From a virus: a stretch of DNA of 56,244 bases. The DNA lies in the IMG/VR virus record IMGVR_UViG_3300030419_002488, positions 1-56,244 of that record; one strand, written 5' to 3'. Of this stretch, positions 32,999 to 40,929 are shown piece by piece. A model generated the notes under the pieces. That model made no database searches, was not told the DNA's origin, and worked only from the letters and a program-made list of their open reading frames with translations. Position 1 is the first letter of the stretch. Each line of letters starts with the position of its first letter. The position numbers and the translations under genes are program-made.

Positions 32999-33239
32999 AC
33001 AACGCCAAGATGGTAACTGGATAGTTTACGCAAAATTGTCAGCAGTAAGAATAGGATTAGAAAGTAAAGAATTTGTCAAAAATGGAAACAGAATAGATTA
33101 TCGTAAGTGGATAACTTGTTTTGTCGCCAAGACACAAAAAGCTTGTATTGAATGGCAAAAGAATAACAAGACTAAACTAGATAAGTTAAGTCAAAAATAT
33201 TCTGTGAATGTCAAGCAATATAAGGAAAGCACAAGTTAA
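32973..33239 (+). CDS. Small basic protein, unknown
   Basis: An 88-aa basic protein with a beta start (VEIEQRQDGNWIVYAKLS) and a helical Lys-rich C-terminus. GAGGAAAA precedes the ATG. It overlaps the regulator gene by 26 bases and is followed by a strong terminator, so the two form a short early operon. No family recognised. Confidence 0.6.
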   Translation: MEQAQVEIEQRQDGNWIVYAKLSAVRIGLESKEFVKNGNRIDYRKWITCFVAKTQKACIEWQKNNKTKLDKLSQKYSVNVKQYKESTS

Positions 33240-33262
33240 GTGCATTTTTATTTTCCTCCAAG

Positions 33263-33295
33263 AAAAAGGGTAACTTTAGGGTTACCTTTTTTTTT
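33263..33295 (+). terminator. Rho-independent terminator
   Basis: Stem GGTAAC / GTTACC around TTTAGG, extended by a G-T wobble and five A-T pairs into a run of nine T. It closes the two-gene operon behind the divergent promoter. The A-run on the left side means it can also work in the opposite direction. Confidence 0.9.
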
Positions 33296-33297
33296 AG

Positions 33298-33327
33298 TTG
33301 ACAAGTTATTTTAATTAGTTGTATAAG
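33298..33327 (+). promoter_or_regulatory. Sigma70-type promoter
   Basis: A perfect TTGACA, an 18-bp spacer and TATAAG, located just behind the terminator. It would start the series of small early genes at 33368, with a leader of about 35 bases containing GAAAGGGGA as ribosome site. Confidence 0.78.
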
Positions 33328-33367
33328 TTTCCCTGTAATAAATATTTTTAATGAAAGGGGAAATATT

Positions 33368-33616
33368 ATGTTACCAAAATATAAAAAATGGGAAGATTGG
33401 GCAAAAAAATATTATGGTCAATTAGTCGGTTATACTATTAAAGAATTTAAAATTGAAGATAATAGTGAAGTTGATGATGGTTATACAGATGATCAATTTC
33501 CAGTTTTTGTTTTAACAAAAGGAAATTCTAGTGGTGAACCAGAATTAAAAATTTCTGTTTCTCAAGATGAAGAAGGAAACGGAAGTGGTTTTTTATTTAT
33601 AGAGAGGAATGAATAA
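33368..33616 (+). CDS. Small acidic protein, unknown
   Basis: An 82-aa strongly acidic protein (KKWEDWAKKYYGQLVGYTIK, then many D and E). It is the first gene behind its own promoter. GGGG lies 7 bases before the ATG. Acidic early proteins of phages often bind or mimic nucleic-acid partners of the host, but no specific function is visible. Ends in a TAATG overlap. Confidence 0.6.
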   Translation: MLPKYKKWEDWAKKYYGQLVGYTIKEFKIEDNSEVDDGYTDDQFPVFVLTKGNSSGEPELKISVSQDEEGNGSGFLFIERNE

Positions 33617-33783
33617 TGAAGATAGATAACGACTACAAAAATGGTTGGCGATATATAGTTTGGGTTGGTGGTGTTGATGACTACTATATAAACTATAAAG
33701 ATGCCAAGCGAGATGCAGACGAATGGAAAGACAAGGGTTACAATGATGTAATCATTGAACAAATAAAGGAGTATAGACAATGA
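33616..33783 (+). CDS. Small protein, unknown
   Basis: A 55-aa acidic and aromatic protein (YKNGWRYIVWVGGVDDYYIN, then a charged helix DAKRDADEWKDKGYNDVI). It resembles a small beta-beta-alpha unit. The ATG overlaps the previous stop (TAATG) and the end overlaps the next start (ATGA), which strongly supports the call. No family recognised. Confidence 0.65.
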   Translation: MKIDNDYKNGWRYIVWVGGVDDYYINYKDAKRDADEWKDKGYNDVIIEQIKEYRQ

Positions 33784-34046
33784 GTGGGCATAGTTTTGAC
33801 ACAGAGTGTCCTAATTGTAATGGTATTATGAGTGCATATACAGATCATAAACCATTTCAATACGAAAGTGGTGAGTGCTACGATTGTGGGTTTCATTTCT
33901 ATACAATCGCAAAGCAGATGGATTTAAAAACACTTAACAAATGTAGAGCAGATGAAGAACTACACGAAATGAAATTAGATCCACTAAAGAAGTTACCAAA
34001 AATACAAGAATGGTTAAAACCATATTTAACAAAGGGGGATAAATGA
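33780..34046 (+). CDS. Zinc-ribbon protein, unknown
   Basis: An 88-aa protein. C10-x2-C13 (ECPNCNG) and C33-x2-C36 (GECYDCGFHFY) form a probable zinc ribbon. The C-terminal half is helical. Small zinc ribbons of this kind, with CYDCGFH, are common in phage early regions. Starts in an ATGA overlap. Confidence 0.68.
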   Translation: MSGHSFDTECPNCNGIMSAYTDHKPFQYESGECYDCGFHFYTIAKQMDLKTLNKCRADEELHEMKLDPLKKLPKIQEWLKPYLTKGDK

Positions 34047-34198
34047 TGGATAGATATGCTAGACCAAAAGTAAAAATATATTTTAGAATAGATGAGGAAG
34101 ACGATACAAAGTTACATATAGATGCAGAAGCAATGTTAAAAGATGCTCTATCTATACTAAAAAAAGAAAACCCTAATTGTAAAGTGGAGATTGGATAA
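34043..34198 (+). CDS. Small protein, unknown
   Basis: A 51-aa protein with one beta strand (KVKIYFRIDEEDDTKLHIDA) followed by a helix (EAMLKDALSILKK). ATGATG offers two starts one codon apart. The first overlaps the previous stop (ATGA). It ends in a TAATG overlap with the next gene. No family recognised. Confidence 0.6.
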   Translation: MMDRYARPKVKIYFRIDEEDDTKLHIDAEAMLKDALSILKKENPNCKVEIG

Positions 34199-34383
34199 TG
34201 GATATGAACGAATTTTCAAGGCAATTACAACACAATGTTATCAAACCATTTAAAGATGGTGTAGAAGATGGATTGTTACATGGGGAACGAGATGAAAGGC
34301 AAGGTAGTCATTACTACAAACAAGGTTATGACTATGGTATTTATCTACATGGTGAACTTAAAATAGAGGAGAATAGTGAATGA
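34198..34383 (+). CDS. Small protein upstream of the methyltransferase
   Basis: A 61-aa protein with FSRQLQHNVIKPFKDGVEDG and YYKQGYDYGIYLHGEL. The alternating aromatic and glycine residues suggest a small compact domain. It is coupled by TAATG upstream and ATGA to the methyltransferase, so it may be an accessory of it. No family recognised. Confidence 0.58.
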   Translation: MDMNEFSRQLQHNVIKPFKDGVEDGLLHGERDERQGSHYYKQGYDYGIYLHGELKIEENSE

Positions 34384-35522
34384 ATTGGTTAAATTTATGT
34401 AGTGGTGGTGAGATAGGTCGCCAAGCAGTAAAAGAGTTAGGACTACCAGTAGATAACTGGTTTAGTTCAGAAGTAGATAAGTTTGCTATCAAGGTAGCTA
34501 AAGATAATCATAAAGATGTAATTCACATAGGTGACATTTGTAATGCACTTCACAATACACGAACATTAAAGATAGATGTTATGCTTTGTGGTTCACCCTG
34601 TCAGGGTTTTTCAGTTGCGGGTAAAGGGTTGAACTTTGAACACCCGCAATCAAAATTATTTTTTGAATTTGTCAAGATATACAAATACCATTATGAACGC
34701 TTCCCCCAAATGAAGTTATTATTTGAAAATGTAAGAATGAAAAAAGAGTGGCAAGATATTATTGTCAACACATTACAAGAGATTAACCCAAACTTAAAAT
34801 TACACATTATTAATTCATCTATCGTGTCAGCACAGAATAGGGTGCGAATGTATATCACGGATTTTGATTTTAAGATACCTGAAGATAGAGGTATTAAACT
34901 TAAAGATATAGTTGAGTGTGGTTGTGTAGATAGGGAGAAGTCTTATTGTTTAGATGCTAACTATTGGAAAGGTGGTAATTTAAAGTCTTATTTTGAAAAG
35001 TCACGCAGACAATTAGTGTTCGGAGATGGTTGCAAACAAGTTGGAATTGCTGATCTAAATGGACATGATATACTCAAGCGTGTCTATTCAGTTGAAGGAA
35101 AGTCACCAACATTAAATACTTGTGGTGGTGGTAATCGTGAACCAAAGATACTTTGTAAATCAGCGTCAATTACTGGTCGTAGACTAGACAAACAAGGCAT
35201 ACGCAAAGATAACGATTTGTCAATTCCAATAACACAAACATTAGAAGTTTCAAACAAAGATAAATCTCGTTGTCTATCTACAATAACCAAAGATGCAGTT
35301 GTTTCACCACTACCAGTTGGTCGTTATCCAGATGCGTATGAAAATAATTCTTTACAATGGAGAAAATTGTCTGTAAAAGAATGTTGTCGGTTGCAAACAT
35401 TACCAGATGACTATTGTAAATCAGTTAGTAATAGTCAGGCATATAAGATACTTGGTAATGGTTGGACTAACGAAGTAATTAAATTTATTTTAAAAGGGGA
35501 AAATAAAAATGAAAGTAAATGA
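34380..35522 (+). CDS. DNA (cytosine-5) methyltransferase, orphan
   Basis: A 380-aa protein. Motif I is degenerate (LNLCSGGEIGRQAVKELG). Motif IV is GSPCQGFS with nucleophile C74. Motif VI is ENV (E116). Motif VIII is QNRVR (152-156). Motif IX/X lies in the C-terminus (LSVKECCRLQTLPDDY, then AYKILGNGWTNEVI). VEGKSPTLNTCGGG is part of the target recognition region. It transfers a methyl group to C5 of cytosine. No partner restriction enzyme is nearby, so protection of phage DNA or gene control is likely. Confidence 0.9.
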   Translation: MNWLNLCSGGEIGRQAVKELGLPVDNWFSSEVDKFAIKVAKDNHKDVIHIGDICNALHNTRTLKIDVMLCGSPCQGFSVAGKGLNFEHPQSKLFFEFVKIYKYHYERFPQMKLLFENVRMKKEWQDIIVNTLQEINPNLKLHIINSSIVSAQNRVRMYITDFDFKIPEDRGIKLKDIVECGCVDREKSYCLDANYWKGGNLKSYFEKSRRQLVFGDGCKQVGIADLNGHDILKRVYSVEGKSPTLNTCGGGNREPKILCKSASITGRRLDKQGIRKDNDLSIPITQTLEVSNKDKSRCLSTITKDAVVSPLPVGRYPDAYENNSLQWRKLSVKECCRLQTLPDDYCKSVSNSQAYKILGNGWTNEVIKFILKGENKNESK

Positions 35523-36348
35523 AAACTATTATGAATGTAAGTTAGTTAGTGTAGGCGAACAAGCGGATAACATTATTAAAAAATTAAGAGATAAAAATCT
35601 TAAACTTACTACACTACTAGATGAAAAAAACAATAACATTCCAGAAGATTACAAACATGATTTGAAAGTTTATAAATCAAGAGTTGAAAATCTTGAACGG
35701 ACTTGTAGCATACTTAACGAAACAATTAAATCAAAAGACTATCACATAGATGACTTGCTTAACCAGATAGGAAAAGACGAAGAAAACGCTGATAATAAAG
35801 ATCAGGAGTATGTTGATTACACCGCTAAATTAGAAACACAAAATGTAGAGTTACAAAAAAAAGTAAACTATTTAGAAAAGATATTTAATGAACATAAATA
35901 TGTATTTAGCAACATACCTAATAATGATTTTGGTAGAGGGTTTGTTGACAGATTAGAATACTATCTAAATAAGAAAAAGTATAAGTTAAGAAAGCGTGGA
36001 CAATATCTTGTCGATGGAGAAGATTGGAGAAAATATCAAAGAGGTCAACCAATCAGCAAATCAAAATGTATTCGTGTCTACATAGATAACTTGGGAACAC
36101 TAGATACAACAGAGGGTTTTAATCTACAAGAGATTGATCTTATCCTAGATGGATTATATTATAGGGAAGATAAATGTCATGAGTTCATAGATAGTTGGGG
36201 TTACAAGGGTAACGAAAAAGATGAAGATGTTGTCAACGAAAAATCTACACTTAAAAAAACTTTGTCACTTATAAAATATTTTGAAGAAATGAAAACACAC
36301 ATAGAAGAATGTCAATTTAAAATGGGGGAGACAAATAATGTCACATAA
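35509..36348 (+). CDS. Coiled-coil protein, unknown
   Basis: A 279-aa protein. Residues about 15-125 are a long coiled coil (DNIIKKLRDKNLKLTTLLDE; KLETQNVELQKKVNYLEKIF). Residues 130-279 are a mixed domain with KKYKLRKRGQYLVDGEDWRK, perhaps nucleic-acid binding. It overlaps the methyltransferase end by 14 bases. No family recognised. Confidence 0.62.
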   Translation: MKVNENYYECKLVSVGEQADNIIKKLRDKNLKLTTLLDEKNNNIPEDYKHDLKVYKSRVENLERTCSILNETIKSKDYHIDDLLNQIGKDEENADNKDQEYVDYTAKLETQNVELQKKVNYLEKIFNEHKYVFSNIPNNDFGRGFVDRLEYYLNKKKYKLRKRGQYLVDGEDWRKYQRGQPISKSKCIRVYIDNLGTLDTTEGFNLQEIDLILDGLYYREDKCHEFIDSWGYKGNEKDEDVVNEKSTLKKTLSLIKYFEEMKTHIEECQFKMGETNNVT

Positions 36349-36514
36349 TGGAAATAGCAAAGTTTACGACCAGTTGTATGACGAGTGTTCGAGTATGACA
36401 ATAGCAGATTTATCTTATTGGTTAGAAAAGAATGGCAAAGTTATTTCTGTAGGTAAACTTGAAAACATAATAACTCTTTATTGTGAAACAGAATTTGACA
36501 AGCGTTTTGATTAG
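36338..36514 (+). CDS. Small protein, unknown
   Basis: A 58-aa protein, MSHNGNSKVYDQLYDECSSM, then ADLSYWLEKNGKVISVGKLE. It is helical and acidic. The ATG lies inside the end of the coiled-coil gene (11-base overlap). GGGGGAG precedes it. No family recognised. Confidence 0.58.
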   Translation: MSHNGNSKVYDQLYDECSSMTIADLSYWLEKNGKVISVGKLENIITLYCETEFDKRFD

Positions 36515-36551
36515 TGATAGGTATCTAGTTTAACGAAAGGGGAAAATACAG

Positions 36552-36881
36552 ATGAAACTATATAGCATACATTACAAGGGAGATGAAAATAACCCTAAAA
36601 CTTTTGAGGGAGTTACTGATAACTTTGAGAAATGGTTAGAAGAACATAATTCTCATAGAGAAGAAGATTGTCAAGAAAGAGCAGACAATTTTGAAGTAAA
36701 AGAAATTAAATTGTCTTTGCTTGAAGATGAAAATAAAAAAACTCAAATAATTAAAATAAAAAGTTTTAAAATCTATATTGACGACACATTCAATGATAAA
36801 GTATTGGTTGGAGATGATGTAGAAACTGCTTTAGAAATACTAGGGAACAATGGTTACATTGTAGAAGTGGAGTATGAATAA
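36552..36881 (+). CDS. Acidic protein, unknown
   Basis: A 109-aa protein rich in E, D and N with two beta-alpha segments (KLYSIHYKGDENNPKTFEGV and KSFKIYIDDTFNDKVLVGDD). AAAGGGGA lies 9 bases before the ATG. It ends in a TAATG overlap. No family recognised. Confidence 0.6.
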   Translation: MKLYSIHYKGDENNPKTFEGVTDNFEKWLEEHNSHREEDCQERADNFEVKEIKLSLLEDENKKTQIIKIKSFKIYIDDTFNDKVLVGDDVETALEILGNNGYIVEVEYE

Positions 36882-37069
36882 TGGATATAAAAGAATTGAT
36901 AAAAAAACTTTCAGACTATCCACAAGACACAAGAATAGATTTTATTCTTTTGGATAAGGATTGGGAAGATAGCACAAAAGATACTTATTTAAATGTTAAA
37001 GGCATTGTAGGTAGTGGTGGAGATGATGCTAATAAATATATTGAATTTGGATTGGAGTATGAAAGATGA
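36881..37069 (+). CDS. Small acidic protein, relative of the first replication-operon gene
   Basis: A 62-aa protein, MDIKELIKKLSDYPQDTRID and further FILLDKDWEDSTKD. The N-terminal pattern ELIKxL-x3-P-x-D-x-R matches the product of 32364-32582, pointing to a common ancestor. TAATG overlap before, ATGA overlap after. Function unknown. Confidence 0.62.
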   Translation: MDIKELIKKLSDYPQDTRIDFILLDKDWEDSTKDTYLNVKGIVGSGGDDANKYIEFGLEYER

Positions 37070-37659
37070 GCAAAACAGATAGAGTAAGAGTTTATTATAA
37101 TCTACATAAGAAATGTTTTTCTGTTCAGGATTATAAAACTGGGTTGGTAACTAAACACACTAACCAGTTGAATTTATCTAACGCTATGTTTGTTGTTCGC
37201 AAGAGTGGTAACGAAAGAGTGAGGAGTGAGGGCAAAAAGAATGTCCATGCTTTTGTCAATGGTATTGTCAAAGACAAACCAAGTGACACTATTAGTTTTC
37301 ACAATTCATACAAAGTGCGTTATAACCCATACGAGATGGATTACTTCCATTATGAAAAAATGGTTACTGATTGGCAAGGTGAAAAATCAGTTTGGTTGCC
37401 TGTTTCTAAACATTGGATAGGTGATGTTTATTTATTTATTGAAAATGATAAACCAGTTATGTATGCAGATATTGACAAACTGGGTGACACTAACAATGAC
37501 AAACTGGGTGACACTAAAGGTGATGAAGAATTTGGAGTTACGGATTTGTTAAATACCCAGTTTTTTAGATCGTCAAAGATTGGTGGAGAATTTTTAAGAA
37601 GAAAAAGAAAAATTATTGATAGCAGAAATAAAATAAAAAATAAAACTATTGTAATCTAA
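37066..37659 (+). CDS. Basic-ended protein, unknown
   Basis: A 197-aa protein. The N-terminal half (RVRVYYNLHKKCFSVQDYKT) is beta-rich with basic and aromatic residues. At residues 138-150 the unit DKLGDT occurs twice in a row. The C-terminus is strongly basic (RRKRKIIDSRNKIKNKTIV). A YNLHKKCFSVQD start followed by such residues recalls a family of phage early proteins of unknown role. Starts in an ATGA overlap. Confidence 0.6.
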   Translation: MSKTDRVRVYYNLHKKCFSVQDYKTGLVTKHTNQLNLSNAMFVVRKSGNERVRSEGKKNVHAFVNGIVKDKPSDTISFHNSYKVRYNPYEMDYFHYEKMVTDWQGEKSVWLPVSKHWIGDVYLFIENDKPVMYADIDKLGDTNNDKLGDTKGDEEFGVTDLLNTQFFRSSKIGGEFLRRKRKIIDSRNKIKNKTIVI

Positions 37660-37677
37660 ACAGAATAAGTTTATAAA
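37649..37677 (+). promoter_or_regulatory. Possible sigma70 promoter
   Basis: TTGTAA, a 17-bp spacer and TATAAA, overlapping the end of the previous gene and 40 bases before the DUF932 gene. The -35 is poor (4 of 6). Confidence 0.5.
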
Positions 37678-37716
37678 AGAATTTCATTTTAATTATTTTA
37701 CAGAAAGGGTTTTAAA

Positions 37717-38730
37717 ATGAATTATATAAATCAGGACTTCACTAAAGAAGTAAATACTCATAGAGATTATACAGATGTTAGTTTTTATGAAGACAATTCC
37801 AAGATAACAAAAGTAAATCTACAAGCGGAAATACCAGTTAGCATTAAAACTGAATTTAACGATGCGGAAATATTGGAAAATAAAAGACTTGATGGTTATT
37901 TTGGTCTTTACAATTCAAGTTTGGATAGATTGCTGGTTACTCGACCAGTTAGCGAAACTTATAAATTAATTCCACATCATGAATTATTTAGTGAACAAGC
38001 AAAAATACTTGGTCAATCTGATTTGCCTTTAGATAATGTTACGATAGTTGATCAATTATATAAAGATGGTTTACAAGCACACAGAATAATTTATTTTCAT
38101 GATCTTGAAAAAGCGGTTGGAGATAAACAAGATAAGGTTTTATGTAGAATAGATATATTTAACTCTTGTGATATGTCTTGGTCATTCCAAGTTTTTTCTG
38201 GTGCGTATCGTGATCTATGTAGGAATACAATGGTATTTGGTGGACAAAAATCTTATCATCAAGTAGCGAAACATACTCGTAATCTATCCACTACCGCTTT
38301 AATGACTAAAGCAAGTATTGGATTAGAACATTGGACAAACCAATCTGAACAGATGGATAACTGGGTTAATTCCCAGATGAATATTGAACAATTTGGAAAT
38401 ATTCTTAAAGAAACTATTTGTAAAAAGAAAGGTAAATCAGCAGAACTTAATCTGGTTAAACCAGTTAATGAAACTAAACTTAACTATTTACTAGATAGAT
38501 TTGAAAAAGAACAAAGTGAACTTGGTCAAACTATGTGGGCGGGTTATAATGCCTTAACGCATTGGTCAACACACACAGACGAAACTATTGAAAAAGAAAT
38601 AGACAATAAGTTAGTCAAAATTAGATCTGGTAAATCAACAGCAGATAAACCTAGTGTTCAGCGAACTCGTAACGATGAAGTAAGAAGTGTTATTGAATGT
38701 GATAGTTGGAAACAATTGGAAGTTGCTTAA
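37717..38730 (+). CDS. DUF932 protein (phage/plasmid-like)
   Basis: A 337-aa protein. Residues 60-230 carry the marks of the DUF932 family: LYNSSLDRLLVTRPVSETYK, VLCRIDIFNSCDMSWSFQVF and AYRDLCRNTMVFGG. The family is widespread in phages and plasmids and its activity is not established. GAAAGGGTTTT precedes the ATG. The C-terminal 60 residues are charged. Confidence 0.8.
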   Translation: MNYINQDFTKEVNTHRDYTDVSFYEDNSKITKVNLQAEIPVSIKTEFNDAEILENKRLDGYFGLYNSSLDRLLVTRPVSETYKLIPHHELFSEQAKILGQSDLPLDNVTIVDQLYKDGLQAHRIIYFHDLEKAVGDKQDKVLCRIDIFNSCDMSWSFQVFSGAYRDLCRNTMVFGGQKSYHQVAKHTRNLSTTALMTKASIGLEHWTNQSEQMDNWVNSQMNIEQFGNILKETICKKKGKSAELNLVKPVNETKLNYLLDRFEKEQSELGQTMWAGYNALTHWSTHTDETIEKEIDNKLVKIRSGKSTADKPSVQRTRNDEVRSVIECDSWKQLEVA

Positions 38731-38731
38731 C

Positions 38732-38824
38732 ATGAGTGATGGATTAGAATTAGCGTATATTATTTATAGAATAGTAGTTGTTATATTATTTTGTTTAATA
38801 GTATACGCCATTATATCATGGTAA
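38732..38824 (+). CDS. Very small membrane protein
   Basis: A 30-aa protein of which residues 8-29 are one membrane helix (YIIYRIVVVILFCLIVYAII). The ATG is one base behind the stop of the DUF932 gene. Single-helix microproteins are common in phage early regions and may act on host membrane complexes. No clear own ribosome site (AGTTGC), so translation is probably coupled. Confidence 0.55.
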   Translation: MSDGLELAYIIYRIVVVILFCLIVYAIISW

Positions 38825-38840
38825 AAGCGGAGTAATTATT

Positions 38841-39002
38841 ATGAACTTAAAACCAAAATCAAAAACAAAAGTTTTGGAAGTTGTAAACCTTATATTTGAT
38901 TGCTTTTTTGATCACAAACCAAATACAAAACATCTGGATTATAATTTTCAAAAACAAATAACAATTGTTGAAACTTACTTAAAAAAAAGATTGGAGATTT
39001 GA
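38841..39002 (+). CDS. Small protein, unknown
   Basis: A 53-aa helical basic protein (KVLEVVNLIFDCFFDHKPNT; ITIVETYLKKRLEI). GCGGAG lies 10 bases before the ATG. The next gene starts at the base after its stop. No family recognised. Confidence 0.55.
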   Translation: MNLKPKSKTKVLEVVNLIFDCFFDHKPNTKHLDYNFQKQITIVETYLKKRLEI

Positions 39003-39146
39003 ATGAGTAAAGTATTTAAGTTGAATATTAAAGACTATAAAAAGTTGGAAAATCTCTTACATTCTTGGTGGGTTAGTTTACCCAATGAAATGCAACAAGA
39101 GATTAGAAAATTTTATGATAACCCTAAAACTTTTAAGGTGGAGTAG
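39003..39146 (+). CDS. Small protein, unknown
   Basis: A 47-aa protein, helical, with LENLLHSWWVSLPNEMQQEI. The ATG directly follows the previous stop (TGAATG) and a TTGGAG upstream serves as ribosome site. It is followed by the winged-helix-like gene. No family recognised. Confidence 0.55.
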   Translation: MSKVFKLNIKDYKKLENLLHSWWVSLPNEMQQEIRKFYDNPKTFKVE

Positions 39147-39150
39147 AAAA

Positions 39151-39486
39151 ATGAAAGCAATTAACATTGACACCAGTATTGAAGCACTTGAGAAAGTTAG
39201 CAACAATGCTAGGCAAAAACACAACACCAGTCGTTCAGCAATTCGCATACATGAATTGTCGGTTGATTTGTCAAAAGCGTGGCAAAAATACAAGGTTAAT
39301 CTGGATTTATTTGTCCATAAAGAACTGGTTGTATTTGTCATTAAAAATTCTAGTAATGGGTTAAAATTAAAATCTATTGTTAGAAGATCTGGGTTACCAG
39401 TTGCCAAAGTAAAAGATATTTTAAAAGATTTAAATGAACTAAATGTTATTTCAACGATACGCAATAAATACCAGTTGAAAAAATAA
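39151..39486 (+). CDS. Winged-helix-like DNA-binding protein
   Basis: A 111-aa protein. The C-terminal 45 residues (GLKLKSIVRRSGLPVAKVKD, then ILKDLNELNVISTIRNKYQL) have the helix-turn-helix and wing layout of MarR/ArsR-type regulators. The N-terminal part is helical. GGTGGAG lies 8 bases before this ATG. The frame is open 22 codons upstream inside the previous gene, but that start has no ribosome site. It probably regulates transcription of phage or host genes. Confidence 0.6.
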   Translation: MKAINIDTSIEALEKVSNNARQKHNTSRSAIRIHELSVDLSKAWQKYKVNLDLFVHKELVVFVIKNSSNGLKLKSIVRRSGLPVAKVKDILKDLNELNVISTIRNKYQLKK

Positions 39487-39489
39487 TAA

Positions 39490-39518
39490 TTGACAGGTTT
39501 TTTAAAATACTATCTAAT
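39490..39518 (+). promoter_or_regulatory. Sigma70-type promoter
   Basis: A perfect TTGACA, a 17-bp spacer and TCTAAT (5 of 6). The transcript would begin near 39525, within the hairpin that follows. Confidence 0.68.
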
Positions 39519-39519
39519 T

Positions 39520-39552
39520 GGGGTTAGGTTAGAAATTAATCTAACCCTTTTT
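39520..39552 (+). promoter_or_regulatory. Hairpin at the 5' end of a transcript (stabiliser or attenuator)
   Basis: GGTTAG-aaattaat-CTAACC followed by C and five T; a longer alternative uses GGGTTAG / CTAACCC. It can terminate transcripts coming from upstream. For the transcript from the promoter at 39490-39518 it would lie at the very 5' end, as in stabilised phage mRNAs. GGAG and the ATG of the next gene follow 17 bases later. Confidence 0.6.
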
Positions 39553-39568
39553 AATTGGAGTAATAAAA

Positions 39569-40069
39569 ATGACTACTAACAAAGTAAATGAAAACTGGTG
39601 GAAGTGTAGCGATACCAATAAAACAGAAATACAAGCGTATCAGCGTTATTTAGATGAAAATAACGATCCTGTTAAGGTTGGGGGGTTTCATATCGAGATG
39701 GGGTTTACCATTTTTGAAACTTGGGCGGATTTACATATCAATGTTTACGATGCGGAAGACAAGTTAAAAGATCAGGTTGTTATTAAAACTACCCTTGATC
39801 AAATTGTTAAGGTTAAACCAACGAAACGATCTATCCTTATAAGTAAAAAAGAAGCGGATAAATATAAACATTCGGTTGAAATGGGTAGATTTCACTTTTA
39901 TGACTTTTTACCAGATACAACTATCATGAAAGATAAACTATTTGATGAAAGTGAAGTAAAGAAAGCAAAAGAACATATTAATAATGGTAAGTTAAAAGTT
40001 GTGAAAGCAATAAAAGAACAGAACCAGATTGATTTGGAAGACTTAATAAAAGAAAAACAGGGGGTTTAA
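39569..40069 (+). CDS. Unknown early protein
   Basis: A 166-aa protein starting MTTNKVNENWWKCSDTNKTE. The middle is beta-rich (GGFHIEMGFTIFETWADLHI; KPTKRSILISKKEADKYKHS) and the end a charged helix. TTGGAG lies 11 bases before the ATG. No family recognised. It forms a two-gene operon with the next gene. Confidence 0.62.
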   Translation: MTTNKVNENWWKCSDTNKTEIQAYQRYLDENNDPVKVGGFHIEMGFTIFETWADLHINVYDAEDKLKDQVVIKTTLDQIVKVKPTKRSILISKKEADKYKHSVEMGRFHFYDFLPDTTIMKDKLFDESEVKKAKEHINNGKLKVVKAIKEQNQIDLEDLIKEKQGV

Positions 40070-40071
40070 CA

Positions 40072-40338
40072 ATGAAAGTATTTAACATGGTTTCAAGTAA
40101 AGGCAATAAGATTGCTAACCAGTTTATTATTAACGATGAATATAATAACCAGTTGTTTCAATCTTATAATTCAATTATTGCAAAGCGTTATACCAACGGC
40201 ATGGTTGAACTTGATAAAAAGTATTGGAACTTTTCAAAAACGACTAGCAAATATCGTAATATGTTTCTTGATGAAAGTAATCAGGAAACTAACTGGAAAG
40301 TTAAAATTGGCGTTTATAAGTTAGTTGATTTAAATTAA
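40072..40338 (+). CDS. Small basic protein, unknown
   Basis: An 88-aa basic protein with alternating polar and aromatic residues (NQLFQSYNSIIAKRYTNGMV; NETNWKVKIGVYKLVDLN-like end). It starts two bases behind the previous stop and is the last gene of the early region, directly before a terminator. No family recognised. Confidence 0.6.
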   Translation: MKVFNMVSSKGNKIANQFIINDEYNNQLFQSYNSIIAKRYTNGMVELDKKYWNFSKTTSKYRNMFLDESNQETNWKVKIGVYKLVDLN

Positions 40339-40363
40339 AACAAATACGATTTCCTCCGAGATT

Positions 40364-40392
40364 AACCCTCTAACATAGTTTAGGGGGTTTTT
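40364..40392 (+). terminator. Rho-independent terminator of the early region
   Basis: A ten-pair stem AACCCTCTAA / TTAGGGGGTT (one T-G wobble) with loop CATAGT, then a run of T. It separates the early genes from the long intergenic region. Confidence 0.88.
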
Positions 40393-40929
40393 CTTTGGGT
40401 TAAACCTTAATTAATAGATAAATGATTAATATAAAAGAATAAATAAAAGGTTGGTTGTTTAGGTTATTACTCGCAATATAACCCTTGAATAAACCCTTTT
40501 AGGATTAGTTGTGCAATTAACTTAATGACAAATAGCATTACATGGGCGTATGCGTGATGCAATTCAGCAATATAATATGGTGGGTTAATGTGTTGGGGTT
40601 GGTTTTTGCCTATGGTTTATTATCATTGATGGGTTGACGACAAATCAGAAAGTCGCAGAAATACTTATTGTGTGCATACGCAAGGGACACCCCACCCCCC
40701 ACCGCATTTGCATGTAATGTCGCCATATTTTTACGTAAATTAGTTACTTGTACAACTATGTGGGCATACCCTTTAGGTAACCCTATATTAAAACGGGGCG
40801 GGGGCATACCCTTTCTCTATACTGATAACAGTTAATTTGGGGGGTGTATATATATCCCGGAGGTTTACACTCCGATTGTACTAACCAAATCACGATCTGT
40901 CAAGATTTTTTTAATTTATTTTTATTTTC
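40393..40929. other. Long gene-free region with nested and direct repeats
   Basis: No supportable gene is present. It holds nested inverted repeats: CATTACATG (40536-40544) with CATGTAATG (40711-40719), enclosing GCGTATGC (40546-40553) with GCATACGC (40674-40681). A 13-bp direct repeat GGGCATACCCTTT lies at 40762-40774 and 40802-40814. Clusters of C or G (CCCCACCCCCCACC; GGGGCGGGGGC; a GGGG-TGTATATATAT-CCC box) stand out from the AT-rich background. A replication origin, packaging site or late control region would fit, but none is proven. Confidence 0.6.

Noticed and set aside
36495-36523. TTGACA followed at 17 bases by TAGGTA as promoter before 36552
   Set aside because: The -10 matches too poorly and the -35 lies inside a gene.
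40610-40807. Minus-strand open frame in the long intergenic region
   Set aside because: Composition is dominated by the C- and G-runs, there is no ribosome site and no overlap with neighbours. It looks like chance.
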